DNA of 64,000 nt from the NCBI RefSeq assembly GCF_002549795.1, contig NZ_CP021435.1, positions 2,604,001-2,668,000 of the forward strand. The letters run 5' to 3'. Origin of the DNA: Halomonas beimenensis. Its GTDB lineage: Bacteria; Pseudomonadota; Gammaproteobacteria; Pseudomonadales; Halomonadaceae. Below are positions 23,780-37,183 of the stretch, piece after piece (within the stretch, counting starts at the first letter, position 1; each line of letters opens with the position of its first letter). The position numbers were made by a program, and so were the translations under genes. The notes beneath the pieces are model-generated. The model was not told the DNA's origin and did no database searches. It worked only from the letters and a program-made list of their open reading frames with translations.

Positions 23780-25720
23780 ATGCTGCAGAACAACTCGGTG
23801 CTTGCTCAGCTCAAGCAACAGATCCGCGACAACACGCCCCGCGTCGAGGGGGTCATCAAGGCCACCGACCGCGGTTTCGGTTTCCTCGAGACCGACGACG
23901 GCGAGTCCTACTTCGTGCCGCCCCCCGCCATGAAGCAGGTCCTCCATGGCGACCGGGTCGAGGCCGTCCTCCACGAGGAGGGCGACAAGAAGTCCGTGGA
24001 GCCCGACACCCTGGTCGAGACCGGCATGGAACGCTTCATCGCCCGCCTGCAGAAACGCGACGGTCGCCTGGCGGTGGTCCCCGACCATCCATCCGTGAAT
24101 AACGTGCTCAAGGCGCGCGTCAAGCGCAGCCTGGACGAGGCGAGCCTCGGCGACGGCGACTGGGTGGTGGCCCGGCTGGTGCGCCACCCCCTGAAGCCCG
24201 AGGATCGCGGTTTCTTCACCCAGGTCGACGAGCTGGTGGCCAAGACCGACGACCCGGCGGTGCCCTGGCGGGTGACCCTGGCGCGTCACGCCCTGGAGCA
24301 GGAGTGCCCCGACGCCGGCGACGACTGGCCGCTGCGCGACGAGGGCCTGGAGCGCGAGGACCTCACCGGCGAGCCCTTCTTCACCATCGATGGCGAGAAG
24401 ACCCGCGACATGGACGACGCCCTGCGCGTCACGCCCCGCGAGGGCGGCGGCTGGACCCTGACCGTGGCCATCGCCGACCCCACCGCCTACGTGGAGGAAG
24501 GCCACGCCGCCGACCTGGAGGCCCGTACCCGTGCCTTCACCGTCTACCTGCCGGGCCAGAACGTCACCATGCTCCCGGAGACGCTGGCCGACGACCTCTG
24601 TTCGCTGTGGGAGGATCGCGACCGCCCGGTGCTGGCCTGCGCCCTGGACATCGAGGCCGACGGCAGCCTGGGCGACTACCGCTTCTTCGCCGCCACCGCG
24701 CGCTCCCACGCCAAGCTGGTCTACGACCGGGTCTCCGACTGGCTCGAGGGTCAGGGAGACTGGGCGCCGTCGGAGGCCATCGGCGAGCAGCTCAAGGCCC
24801 TGGCCGAGCTCACCGAGGCCCGCACCGCCTGGCGGGCCGAGCACGCCCTTGTGTTCAAGGACCGCCCGGACTACGTCTTCGACCTGGACGAGGCCGGCAA
24901 CGTGCTGGACATCCGCACCGAGGAGCGGCGCATCGCCAACCGCATGATCGAGGAGTCGATGATCGCGGCCAACGCCTGCTGCGCTCACCTGCTCGCCGAG
25001 CACGTCGGCCATGGCATCTTCAATGTCCACCGCGCCTTCGAGCCGGACAAGGCCGAGGCCGCCCACGAGTTCCTCACCGCCCAGGACATCGCCGTGGCCC
25101 CCGAGGCGCTCACCGAGCTGCCCCGCTATCGCGAACTCAAGCGCGAGCTCGAGGGCCGCGACGACGCCTGGCTGGACGCCCGCCTCCGCCGCTTCCAGGG
25201 CTTCACCAGCATGTCCGCCAAGCCGGGACCGCACTTCGGCCTGGGCCTGCCCGCCTACGCCACCTGGACCTCGCCGATCCGCAAGTACGGCGACATGGTC
25301 AACCATCGCCTGATCAAGCGGGTCCTCAAGGGCGAACAGGCGCCGGCGGAGGCCAGCCAGCAGCTCACCGAGCAGCTCACCGAGCGCCGCCGCCTCAACC
25401 GCATGGCCGAGCGCGACGTCAAGGACTGGCTCTATGTCCGCTACCTCGGCCCGTCCGCCGAGGCCGGCGAGGCCTTCGAGGCCGAGATCATCGCCATCAA
25501 CCGCGGCGGCATGCGGGTCCGTCTGACCGCCAACGGCGCCACCGCCTTCGTGCCCGCCCCGCTGATGCACGGCGACCGGGACAAGGTGGTGATCGACGAC
25601 AAGGAAGGCCGTATCCAGATCGAGGGCGTCGAGCGCTTCAAGCTGGGCGACACCATCCGCGTGGCCTTGACCGAGGCCCGCGAGGAGACTCGCTCGCTGG
25701 TCGGCCGCCCGGCCGAGTGA
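23780..25720 (+). CDS. rnb: Exoribonuclease II (RNase II)
   Basis: RNase II degrades single-stranded RNA processively 3' to 5', yielding 5'-nucleotides. The 646-residue product equals the E. coli enzyme (644) in length and lacks the N- and C-terminal extensions of RNase R. Domains in order are a cold-shock domain (EGVIKATDRGFGFLETDD...YFVPPP), CSD2, and the RNB catalytic domain with Asp204, Asp210, Asp212 and Asp213 in TIDGEKTRDMDDAL. GPHFGLGLPAYATWTSPIRKYGDMVNHRLIK and RRRLNRMAERDVKDWLY follow, then an S1 domain with INRGGMRVRL. The ATG at 23780 fits the family N-terminus (MLQNNSVLAQLKQQ); longer starts would run through the promoter. A UUCG-loop terminator follows. Confidence 0.95.
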   Translation: MLQNNSVLAQLKQQIRDNTPRVEGVIKATDRGFGFLETDDGESYFVPPPAMKQVLHGDRVEAVLHEEGDKKSVEPDTLVETGMERFIARLQKRDGRLAVVPDHPSVNNVLKARVKRSLDEASLGDGDWVVARLVRHPLKPEDRGFFTQVDELVAKTDDPAVPWRVTLARHALEQECPDAGDDWPLRDEGLEREDLTGEPFFTIDGEKTRDMDDALRVTPREGGGWTLTVAIADPTAYVEEGHAADLEARTRAFTVYLPGQNVTMLPETLADDLCSLWEDRDRPVLACALDIEADGSLGDYRFFAATARSHAKLVYDRVSDWLEGQGDWAPSEAIGEQLKALAELTEARTAWRAEHALVFKDRPDYVFDLDEAGNVLDIRTEERRIANRMIEESMIAANACCAHLLAEHVGHGIFNVHRAFEPDKAEAAHEFLTAQDIAVAPEALTELPRYRELKRELEGRDDAWLDARLRRFQGFTSMSAKPGPHFGLGLPAYATWTSPIRKYGDMVNHRLIKRVLKGEQAPAEASQQLTEQLTERRRLNRMAERDVKDWLYVRYLGPSAEAGEAFEAEIIAINRGGMRVRLTANGATAFVPAPLMHGDRDKVVIDDKEGRIQIEGVERFKLGDTIRVALTEAREETRSLVGRPAE

Positions 25721-25748
25721 CGCGCCCCTCCCCTGGCGCATGACCGGG

Positions 25749-25772
25749 ACGGCGGCCTTCGGGCCGCCGTTT
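25749..25772 (+). terminator. Intrinsic terminator after rnb
   Basis: The stem is ACGGCGGCC/GGCCGCCGT with the stable loop TTCG, followed by TT. It lies 28 bases after the rnb stop. The tail is short, but the stem and tetraloop are typical of strong terminators in this window. Confidence 0.75.
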
Positions 25773-25851
25773 CGCGTTCCGGGTGTCGTCGAACTGTCGC
25801 AAAGGGCCCGTACCCTCGTCATCGAGCCATCGGCCGAACGGGAGGGAGCCC

Positions 25852-26970
25852 TTGCATATCGCCGACGTCACCATGTTCCATGCCCCGGCCAGCGGCGGCG
25901 TGCGTACCTACCTGCAGGCCAAGCAACGCTGCCTGGCCGAGCGGCCGGGCTGGCGACACAGCCTGCTGGTGCCCGGCCCCGAACGCGACAGCCTGGCCGA
26001 GCTGCATACCCTGCCCGCCTGGCGCCTGCCCCTGGGCCAGGGCTATCGCTTCCCGCTGCGCCGGGCCCCCTGGCGCGAGCGCCTCGTCGAGCTCGCGCCC
26101 GACCTGATTGAGGCCGGCGACCCCTATGTCAGCGCCTGGGCGGCGCTGGAGGCCGGCCAGCGCCTGGGCGTGCCGGTGGTGGGCTTCTACCATTCCGACC
26201 TGCCTCGGCTGATGGGCGACCGCTTCGGCCCCGCGGTGCGCCGACGCCTGCAGCGCTACGTGGCCGATCTCTACGGTCGCTTCGATCGCGTGCTCGCGCC
26301 CTGCCGGGCCATGGCCGAGCGGCTGGTGGACTGGGGCGTGAAGGACGTCCGCCTCCAGCCGCTGGGCGTCGACCTCACGACCTTCCATCCCGGCCGGGCC
26401 GATCCGGCCTGGCGGGCCGCCCTGGGCCTGCCCGAGCACACCCGGCTGCTGGTCTTCGCCGGGCGCTATTCCCGGGAGAAGAACGTGGACGTGCTGCTGC
26501 GCACACTGCGGCGGCTGGGGCACCCCTATCACCTGCTGCTGATGGGGCCGGGCATGCCCACCCGGGTGCCGGACAACGTCACCAGCGTGTCCCGCTACTG
26601 CGACCGCCGCGAGGTAGCCCGCGCCCTGGCCAGTGCGGATGCCATGCTGCATGCCGGGACCCGGGAGACCTTCGGCCTGGTGGCGCTGGAGGCCATGGCC
26701 TGCGGGTTGCCGGTGATAGGCGCCCGGGCCGGCGCGTTGATCGAGAACGTGCCCCTCGGCGGCGGGCGGCTGTGCACCCCGTTCGACGACGGCGACATGG
26801 CCCGCGCCGTGGAGGAACTGTTCATGAACGACCTGGCCGCCAGCGGCCGCCATGCCCGCCGGCACGTGGAGCGCCACTTCCATTGGGACCGGGTGATCGA
26901 CGGCTTGGTGACTCACTACGCCGATCTGCTTCCCTCGGTCGACGCTCTCGCCCCGTCCCGGCATGGCTGA
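25852..26970 (+). CDS. Glycosyltransferase family 4 protein
   Basis: The 372-residue GT-B glycosyltransferase has an N-terminal acceptor domain starting IADVTMFHAPASGGVRTYL and a C-terminal nucleotide-sugar domain with RLLVFAGRYSREKNVDVLLRTL. The EX7E-type element is in RETFGLVALEAMACGLPVIG. The chosen start is a TTG at 25852 with GGGAGGG 4-5 bases upstream; the frame is open further upstream but that part (Ser/Pro/Arg-rich) is not family-like. It overlaps the next gene, a flippase-like membrane protein, by 8 bases. Such pairs often build and move a glycolipid (inference). Donor and acceptor sugars cannot be read. Confidence 0.88.
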   Translation: MHIADVTMFHAPASGGVRTYLQAKQRCLAERPGWRHSLLVPGPERDSLAELHTLPAWRLPLGQGYRFPLRRAPWRERLVELAPDLIEAGDPYVSAWAALEAGQRLGVPVVGFYHSDLPRLMGDRFGPAVRRRLQRYVADLYGRFDRVLAPCRAMAERLVDWGVKDVRLQPLGVDLTTFHPGRADPAWRAALGLPEHTRLLVFAGRYSREKNVDVLLRTLRRLGHPYHLLLMGPGMPTRVPDNVTSVSRYCDRREVARALASADAMLHAGTRETFGLVALEAMACGLPVIGARAGALIENVPLGGGRLCTPFDDGDMARAVEELFMNDLAASGRHARRHVERHFHWDRVIDGLVTHYADLLPSVDALAPSRHG

Positions 26971-27988
26971 GGCCGGGACGCGGCGGGTGTCACCGTCTCG
27001 GCTCCCCGGTCGCGGGGGATGGCTGGCCCTGGCGCTGGTCCTGGGGCTCGTGGTGCCGTTGTTGATCGGCGGTCGCGAAGGGCTGGCGGCGCTGGGCGAC
27101 TTCCCGCCCGGCTGGCTGGCGGTGATGCTCGCCATGGTGGCCCTCGGCTGGCAGCTCAATGCCTGGCGGCTGCGCCTGCTGCTGGCGGGCCGGGCCGGGC
27201 GACTCGGCCAGCGCCGGGCGTTCGCCATGGTGATGGCCACCGAATGCGCCATCTGCGCCACTCCCGGAGGCAGCGGCGGCCCGGCCACCCTGCTCGCGCT
27301 GCTCGCCCTCCGCGGCCTGCGCCCGGCCCGGGCCTCCGCGGTGTTCATGATCGACCAGTGCTGCGACCTGACGTTCTTCCTCGTCGCCCTGGTGGTCCTG
27401 GCGCTGGGCTCGCTGTGGACGGCGGTGCCCTGGCCCCATCCCGGGCTGCTGGGCGGCGCCATCGCCGCGCTCGGCGTGCTGCTCGCGGGCAGCGGTCTGC
27501 TGGTGCATCGCCTGCCCCTCCTGTTGCGTGGTCGCCGCGGCAAGGGGCCATCCCGACGACGTGGCCGACGGCTCGCGCGGCGATTGCTGCAGTTCCGCCA
27601 GGCCCTGCTGGCTACCCTGGCCCTGCCGCGCCCCACCCTGGCCCTGGTCATGGCCTGCTGCGCCGGCCACTGGCTGCTGCGCTACAGCCTGCTCTACCTG
27701 GCGCTGACGGGGCTGGGCGCGGAGGTGGCCTGGTCCTGGACCTTCCTGGTGCAGATGCTGGCCATGGCCGCCGGCCAGCTCAGCCTGCTGCCCGGCGGCG
27801 CCGGCGCCGCGGAACTCGGCACCGGCGTGCTGCTGGTGCCGCTGGTCGGCCAGGCCACCGCCGGGGCGGCGATCGCCGTGTGGCGCGTCATCACCTACCA
27901 CTGCTACCTGCTGGCCGGCGCGCCGGTGTTGCTGGTCCTGCTGGGGGAGCGCCGCCGAGCGTCGCCCCGGACGTCGGGCGGCTCGTAG
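26963..27988 (+). CDS. Lysylphosphatidylglycerol synthase TM-region (UPF0104/AglD-like) family membrane protein
   Basis: The 341-residue integral membrane protein has seven to eight hydrophobic segments and matches the 'lysylphosphatidylglycerol synthase transmembrane region' family. Landmarks are WLAVMLAMVALGWQLNAWRLRLLL, the conserved TPGGSGGPATLLALL and the late LSLLPGGAGAAELGTGVLLVPL. The C-terminal aminoacyl transfer domain of true MprF is absent, so lipid lysylation is not expected. MprF-like flippase activity or glycolipid handling is possible and would suit the overlapping glycosyltransferase gene (8 bases). The start codon is an ATG inside the glycosyltransferase coding end. No terminator is visible before siaA. 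Confidence 0.82.
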   Translation: MAEAGTRRVSPSRLPGRGGWLALALVLGLVVPLLIGGREGLAALGDFPPGWLAVMLAMVALGWQLNAWRLRLLLAGRAGRLGQRRAFAMVMATECAICATPGGSGGPATLLALLALRGLRPARASAVFMIDQCCDLTFFLVALVVLALGSLWTAVPWPHPGLLGGAIAALGVLLAGSGLLVHRLPLLLRGRRGKGPSRRRGRRLARRLLQFRQALLATLALPRPTLALVMACCAGHWLLRYSLLYLALTGLGAEVAWSWTFLVQMLAMAAGQLSLLPGGAGAAELGTGVLLVPLVGQATAGAAIAVWRVITYHCYLLAGAPVLLVLLGERRRASPRTSGGS

Positions 27989-28080
27989 TTTGGCCCCGCT
28001 TGTGGCATCGTAATCACATGAAATAACAAGCAAGGAACCCGGTGTTACATCGGCACCGGCCCACGCAAGGGAATCCGTCC

Positions 28081-30144
28081 ATGGCCAACCGTTGGGGACT
28101 GCGCGGCCAGTCCACCCTGACCCTGTTGATGGCCTGCCTGCTCGCCCTCATCCCGGCCCTGTTCATCGGCTGGCAGGCCCTCGACGACGTCCGACGTCAT
28201 TTCGCCACTCGCTACGCCGAACAGTACACCCTGCTGCACATGCAACGGATCCTGGCGCCGGTCTCCCGGGAGCTGGCCCTGTCCCGCCGCTTCGCCGACT
28301 CGGTGGTCACCCGCGAGTGGCTCGCCGCGCCGGACGACGCGGACAAGCGCGAGCGCTTCTTCCGCGAGGCCGAGGGCTTCCGTCGGCAGTTCAACGGCGA
28401 CGCCTACTTCGTCATCCACCACGCCAGCGGGGATTACTACTACAACGACGCCACCTCGCCGACGAGCCGGCTGCCCCGCTACCGGCTCTCGGCGGAGGAT
28501 CCGGAGGACGCCTGGTACTTCTCGACCATGGAAAGCAGCGCCAGCTACAACATCAACGTCAACGTCGATGCCAAGCTGGAGCTCGCCAAGGTGTGGTTGA
28601 ACGTCAAGGTGATGGAGGACGGCCGACCGCTGGGACTGGCCGGCGGCGGCCTGGACCTGAGCCGCTTCCTCGACGACTTCCTGCGTGACGATACCGCCGG
28701 CCTGACGCCGATGATCGTCGACGCTCGCGGCGCCATCCAGGCCCATCCGGATCGGGATAGGGTGGCCCTGAGCTCGGGCGCTCGGGAACAGCTCGATGGC
28801 GACACCCCGAAGCTGCAGGCGATGGTCGACGATCCCACCCAGCGTGAGCGGCTGGAGGAGGCCATGCTCGAGTCGCGTCGCCGTCCCGGCGAGGTGCATA
28901 CCCTCGAGGCCAGCATCGAGGGTGAGCCCCGCCTGCTCACGGTGGGCTACATCCCCGAGCTCCAGTGGCTGCTGGTCTCGTCGCTGGATCTGAAGACCGC
29001 CCCCATCCTGGAAGGGCGCTGGTTCTGGCCGCTGGTGGGCGCCCTGACGCTGATCCTGGCCATCCTGATGGCCGGCGCCGCCTACGGCATCGATCGCCTG
29101 ATCCTCGGCCCCCTGCGCCGCCTGCAGCACTCGGCTCGGGCGATCGCCGACGGCGACTACGGCGGCCACCTGCCCACCGAGCGCGGCGACGAGATCGGCG
29201 AACTGTCCCGGGCCTTCGCCCACATGGCTCGCCAGGTGGAACGCCACACCCAGGAGCTCGAGGACAAGGTGCGCCGACGCACCCGGGACCTGGAGGCCAC
29301 CAATGCCGAGATGGCCGCCGCCCGACGCCAGATCGACGCCTCCCTGGAGTACGCCAGCATCATCCAGCGGGCCATCCTGCCCAGTCGGCAGCTCGAGGCG
29401 CACCTGGAGGATCACCATGCCGTGCTCTGGCGCCCCCGGGACCAGGTGGGGGGCGACTTCTACGTCTTTCGCGCCACCGAGGCCGGCTACCTGATGGGCG
29501 TCGTCGACTGCGCCGGCCACGGGGTGCCGGGCTCGCTGATGACCATGCTGGCCCGGGCGATCATCGACCATGCCATCCTCAAGGTCGGCCCCGACGACCC
29601 GGCCCTGATCCTCAACGAGACCGACCGGCAGAATCGCGCCACCCTCAACAAGGACACCCTGCCCGCCTCCATCGCCACCAACATGGACATGGGCCTGGTC
29701 TGGGTCGCCCACGGCGCCGACCGCTTGACCTTCGCCGGCGCCAAGATGTCGCTGTACGCCACCGACGGCGATGCCCTGGAGGTGCATCCCGGCGGCAAGC
29801 GCGCCCTGGGCCAGAAGCGCCGCATGACCTACGAGAACCAGGACATGCCCCTGCGGCGGGGCTGGACCTACGCGCTGTGCTCGGACGGGTTCCTCGACCA
29901 GGCCGGCGGCGAACAAGGCTTCGGCTTCGGCAACCGACGCTTCGAGGCCATGCTGAGACGCCACGCCAGGGCCTCGCTGCCCGCCCAGATCGCCGCCTTC
30001 GAGGCCGAGCTCGACGCCTACCGCGGCGACTACCCCCAGCGCGACGACATCACCCTGCTCTGCTTCCGCAGCGAGGCGACACTCGAGGCCGGGCAGCCGG
30101 CCCCGGCGCCATCCACCGACCAGGAGACGTCATGGACCTCTTGA
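28081..30144 (+). CDS. siaA: Membrane PP2C-type phosphatase SiaA
   Basis: The 687-residue sensor-phosphatase is the first gene of siaABCD. Membrane segment 1 (TLTLLMACLLALIPALFIGW) and segment 2 (WPLVGALTLILAILMAGAAYGI) flank a periplasmic Cache-like sensor of about 280 residues. A HAMP domain (LGPLRRLQHSARAIADGDYGG) and a coiled coil follow. The C-terminal PPM/SpoIIE phosphatase has metal-binding Asp residues in QVGGDFYV, VDCAGHGVPGS and CSDGFLDQAGG. In Pseudomonas aeruginosa SiaA dephosphorylates SiaC and so turns on the cyclase SiaD. I prefer the ATG at 28081 (AAGGGA 8 bases upstream); a GTG at 28042 with AAGGAA is an alternative. siaB overlaps by 13 bases. Confidence 0.92.
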   Translation: MANRWGLRGQSTLTLLMACLLALIPALFIGWQALDDVRRHFATRYAEQYTLLHMQRILAPVSRELALSRRFADSVVTREWLAAPDDADKRERFFREAEGFRRQFNGDAYFVIHHASGDYYYNDATSPTSRLPRYRLSAEDPEDAWYFSTMESSASYNINVNVDAKLELAKVWLNVKVMEDGRPLGLAGGGLDLSRFLDDFLRDDTAGLTPMIVDARGAIQAHPDRDRVALSSGAREQLDGDTPKLQAMVDDPTQRERLEEAMLESRRRPGEVHTLEASIEGEPRLLTVGYIPELQWLLVSSLDLKTAPILEGRWFWPLVGALTLILAILMAGAAYGIDRLILGPLRRLQHSARAIADGDYGGHLPTERGDEIGELSRAFAHMARQVERHTQELEDKVRRRTRDLEATNAEMAAARRQIDASLEYASIIQRAILPSRQLEAHLEDHHAVLWRPRDQVGGDFYVFRATEAGYLMGVVDCAGHGVPGSLMTMLARAIIDHAILKVGPDDPALILNETDRQNRATLNKDTLPASIATNMDMGLVWVAHGADRLTFAGAKMSLYATDGDALEVHPGGKRALGQKRRMTYENQDMPLRRGWTYALCSDGFLDQAGGEQGFGFGNRRFEAMLRRHARASLPAQIAAFEAELDAYRGDYPQRDDITLLCFRSEATLEAGQPAPAPSTDQETSWTS

Positions 30145-30665
30145 GCCTGCGTGACAACTACCTGCAACAGCGCATCATGCTGTGCTTCAACGGCCCGATC
30201 TCGCGCAGCCTGATCGAGGAGATCGGGCATGCGCTGCGCAACTACCTGAACAGCCAGTCCGCCGCCCCCTCGGCGGCGATGGACGTCTTCGCCGTCTATA
30301 TCGAGATGACCCAGAACATCCGCCACTATGCTCGCCAGCAGGGCTACGGCGATCAGGACGCCACCGCCACCCTCGCCGTGGCCCGCGACGCGGAAGGGCA
30401 CTACGTGGTTTCGGCCGGCAACCTGGTGGAGGAGGCCGACGGCAGGCGCCTGGTCGAAGCCGTGGAAGGCCTGGCCGGGCTGGATGCCGGCGAGCTCAAG
30501 CGCGCCTACAAGCAGCAGCTGCGCCGTCCCCGGGACGAGGCGGCGCCGAGCGGCGCCGGCCTGGGCCTGATCGACATGGCGCGCAAGTCGTCGCGCCCGC
30601 TGGAGGCCAAGCTCCAGCCGTTGCCCTCCGGCCGAAGCTTCTTTAGCCTGACAGCCACCATCTGA
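30132..30665 (+). CDS. siaB: SiaB family protein kinase
   Basis: The 177-residue protein is of the SiaB (DUF6272, HATPase-like) family. It phosphorylates SiaC in Pseudomonas and opposes SiaA. Visible features are SLRDNYLQQRIMLCFNGPISRSLIEEIGHALRNYL, an N-box-like element VYIEMTQNIRHYARQQGYG (Glu/Asn for Mg-ATP), and a G-box-like SGAGLGLIDMARKS near residue 137. The start overlaps the end of siaA by 13 bases. siaC begins 12 bases after the stop. Together with siaA, siaC and siaD the order is exactly that of P. aeruginosa PA0172-PA0169, so the assignment rests on both sequence and context. Confidence 0.9.
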   Translation: MDLLSLRDNYLQQRIMLCFNGPISRSLIEEIGHALRNYLNSQSAAPSAAMDVFAVYIEMTQNIRHYARQQGYGDQDATATLAVARDAEGHYVVSAGNLVEEADGRRLVEAVEGLAGLDAGELKRAYKQQLRRPRDEAAPSGAGLGLIDMARKSSRPLEAKLQPLPSGRSFFSLTATI

Positions 30666-30677
30666 ACGGTTTCCGCC

Positions 30678-31067
30678 ATGAGCCAAGATCTGAACCTTCC
30701 CGGCAGCGTCTCCACCCCCGAGATCCAGAGCGACTGGCAGGCCGGTCGCCTGAGCATGCAGGGCGACTCCTATCCGGAGAACTCCTTCGACCTGTTCAGC
30801 CAGGTCATCGACTGGGTCGAGGCCTTCCTGGAGCGCGAGTCCCGCCCCCTGGCGCTGGCCCTGGAGCTGGTCTACCTCAACACCAGTTCGGTCAAGGCGA
30901 TGATGGACATCTTCGACCTGCTGGAGGACGCCCATCAGGCCGGACGCGAGGTCGATGTGGTCTGGCACTACGATCCCCGCAACGACCGCATCGCCGAGCT
31001 GGCCGAGGAGTTCAAGGAAGACTGCACCTTCCCCTTCGCCATCCGCCCCCGGGAGGTGCCGGCGTGA
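30678..31067 (+). CDS. siaC: SiaC family regulatory phosphoprotein (DUF1987)
   Basis: The 129-residue DUF1987 protein is the switch of the module: unphosphorylated SiaC binds and activates the diguanylate cyclase SiaD in Pseudomonas. The phosphorylatable threonine is kept as Thr69 in LELVYLNTSSVKAMMDIFDLLE, matching the known Thr68 site. Other family features are TPEIQSDWQAGRLSMQGDSYPENSF and GREVDVVWHYDPRNDRIAELAEEF. It has an anti-sigma-antagonist-like fold but no classical STAS motif. The stop overlaps the GTG start of siaD by 4 bases, indicating coupled translation of partner proteins. Confidence 0.92.
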   Translation: MSQDLNLPGSVSTPEIQSDWQAGRLSMQGDSYPENSFDLFSQVIDWVEAFLERESRPLALALELVYLNTSSVKAMMDIFDLLEDAHQAGREVDVVWHYDPRNDRIAELAEEFKEDCTFPFAIRPREVPA

Positions 31068-31852
31068 GCACCCGGGACAGGGCGCTGCTCGACGAGGTGG
31101 AGACCCTGCTGGCGATGGAGGCCCATCGGGACCATCCGCTCCATTCGGCCCTCTCGCGCCTCTACCATCGCCACCTGGAGCAGCGGGACCGCCTGGAACG
31201 GCTGGTGAACATCGCCGACGGTTTCCAGCAGAGCGCCCAGCAGGACCTTCACCAGACCCGCCACCAGCTCGATCGCCAGTTGCGACGCCAACGCAAGCTC
31301 TCGCGCATCGCCGACCGTTACCAGGACCTGCTCCATGAGCGCAATCAGGCCCTGGAGGACGCCTCGAGCCGGGATCCGCTGACCGGCCTGGCCAATCGGC
31401 GCCGCATCAACCGCCAGTTGAAGCGCACGATCGCCGAGTCAGAGCGCCGCGGCCGGCCGTTCAGCCTCGCCATGGTCGACATCGATCATTTCAAGCGGAT
31501 CAACGACCGCTACGGCCATGCCGCCGGGGACCGAGCCCTGATCGTCCTGGCCCAGGCCCTGGAGTCGGCGCTGCGGGTCGACGATTTCTGCGGCCGCTGG
31601 GGAGGCGAGGAATTCCTGGTGGTGCTCCCGAACACGGACCTGGTCCAGGCCGAGTCCATGGTGACGCGACTCTGCGACCGGCTGCGCGACCTCGACCTCG
31701 GCCTGGCGCCGGACGGTCCCCGCGTCACCGCCAGCGGCTTCATCACCGAGCACCGGCCCCGCGAGGACTACCGGGACACCATCCGACGCGCCGACCGGGC
31801 CCTGCTGTCGGCCAAGCGCGACGGGCGTGACCGGCTGTACCAGGCCGAATGA
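31064..31852 (+). CDS. siaD: Diguanylate cyclase SiaD (GGDEF)
   Basis: The 262-residue diguanylate cyclase makes c-di-GMP from two GTP. The N-terminal 95 residues are charged and helical with a coiled coil (LDRQLRRQRKLSRIADRYQDLL), the SiaC-binding stalk in Pseudomonas. The GGDEF domain has DPLTGLANRRRIN, VDIDHFKRINDRYGHAAGDRAL and the active site GGEEF at residues 180-184. An inhibitory RxxD site (Arg171-Asp174) stands five residues before it, so product inhibition is expected. The C-terminal strand TASGFITEH departs from the usual S-x-G-x-A. It starts with GTG overlapping siaC. A strong hairpin terminator follows at once. Confidence 0.93.
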   Translation: MSTRDRALLDEVETLLAMEAHRDHPLHSALSRLYHRHLEQRDRLERLVNIADGFQQSAQQDLHQTRHQLDRQLRRQRKLSRIADRYQDLLHERNQALEDASSRDPLTGLANRRRINRQLKRTIAESERRGRPFSLAMVDIDHFKRINDRYGHAAGDRALIVLAQALESALRVDDFCGRWGGEEFLVVLPNTDLVQAESMVTRLCDRLRDLDLGLAPDGPRVTASGFITEHRPREDYRDTIRRADRALLSAKRDGRDRLYQAE

Positions 31853-31857
31853 ACGCC

Positions 31858-31900
31858 GGCCACGAAAAAAGGGCACCCGAGGGTGCCCTTCTTCGTGGCC
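31858..31900. terminator. Bidirectional intrinsic terminator between siaD and sucD
   Basis: A long hairpin pairs GGCCACGAA...AGGGCACCC with GGGTGCCCTT...TTCGTGGCC. The A-rich bulge becomes a T-rich run on the minus strand. It lies 5 bases after siaD and 16 bases after the sucD stop, serving both convergent operons. Confidence 0.85.
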
Positions 31901-31916
31901 CGAGGGTCGCGACGGC

Positions 31917-32788
31917 TTACCAGCCGGCGGCTTCCTTCAGGGCATCGCCGATCTCGGCCAGCGAACGAACGGTCTTGACGCCGGCGGCCTCGAGGGCGCC
32001 GAACTTCTCGTCCGCGGTGCCCTTGCCGCCGGCGATGATGGCGCCGGCGTGGCCCATGCGCTTGCCGGGAGGCGCCGTGACGCCCGCGATATAGGACACC
32101 ACCGGCTTGGAGACGTGCTCCTTGATGTAGGCGGCCGCCTCTTCCTCGGCGGTCCCGCCGATCTCACCGATCATCACGATGGCCTCGGTGGCCGGATCCT
32201 TCTCGAACTGCTCGAGGATGTCGATGAAGGTGGAACCCGGGATGGGATCGCCGCCGATGCCCACGCAGGTGGACTGGCCGAAGCCGTGATCGGTGGTCTG
32301 CTTGACCGCCTCGTAGGTCAGGGTGCCGGAACGGGACACGATGCCGACCTTGCCCGGCTGGTGGATGTGGCCCGGCATGATGCCGATCTTGCACTCGCCC
32401 GGGGTGATCACGCCGGGGCAGTTCGGGCCGATCAGTCGCACGCCCAGCTCGTCGCACTTGACCTTGACGTCGAGCATGTCGAGGGTCGGGATGCCCTCGG
32501 TGATGCACACGATCAGCTTGATGCCGGCGTTGGCGGCCTCGAGGATGGAGTCCTTGCAGAACGGGGCCGGCACGTAGATCACGCTGGCCTCGGCGCCGGT
32601 CTGCTCCACGGCCTCCTTGACGGTGTTGAACACCGGCAGGCCCAGGTGCTCCTGGCCGCCCTTGCCCGGGGTCACGCCGCCGACCATCTGGGTGCCGTAG
32701 GCGATCGCCTGCTCGGAGTGGAAGGTCCCCTGGCCGCCGGTGAAGCCCTGGCAGATGACCTTGGTGTTCTTGTCGATCAGGATGCTCA

Positions 32789-32789
<1 letters not shown>
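31917..32789 (-). CDS. sucD: Succinyl-CoA synthetase alpha subunit SucD
   Basis: The 290-residue alpha subunit of the ADP/GDP-forming succinyl-CoA ligase converts succinyl-CoA to succinate with substrate-level phosphorylation. The CoA-binding Rossmann part has [23 protein letters not shown] and [17 protein letters not shown]. The phosphorylated histidine is His247 in [20 protein letters not shown], and [12 protein letters not shown] is the partner power-helix region. Length and residues agree with E. coli SucD. The ATG shares one base with the sucC stop. It is the last gene of the sdhCDAB-sucAB-lpd-sucCD series and is followed by a bidirectional terminator. Confidence 0.97.
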
Positions 32790-33955
<1,166 letters not shown>

Positions 33956-34065
33956 CGATTCATGCCATTGGTTGCATGTGACTCGAACGGTAGCCGGAGC
34001 GGACGCCGCCTGGGCGCCGGGCGCCGGCTACCACCGTTCCCTCCCGATGCGTCGCCGGAAGGGAC

Positions 34066-34085
34066 GCGCCGCCCTCAGGCGGCGC
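34066..34085 (-). terminator. Hairpin after lpd
   Basis: A stem GCGCCGCC/GGCGGCGC with a 4-base loop lies 10 bases after the lpd stop. The lpd side reads on without a clear T run, so it may only attenuate transcription into sucCD. Confidence 0.5.
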
Positions 34086-34095
34086 TGTTGTTGTC

Positions 34096-37141
<3,046 letters not shown>

Positions 37142-37183
37142 GTCGTTTCCCTTGTGAGTTCTCTCTCGTCCCGGTGGGCTGCC

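Noticed and set aside
26963..27988. MprF lysyl-phosphatidylglycerol synthase
   Set aside because: The C-terminal transferase domain is absent; only the membrane region family is present.
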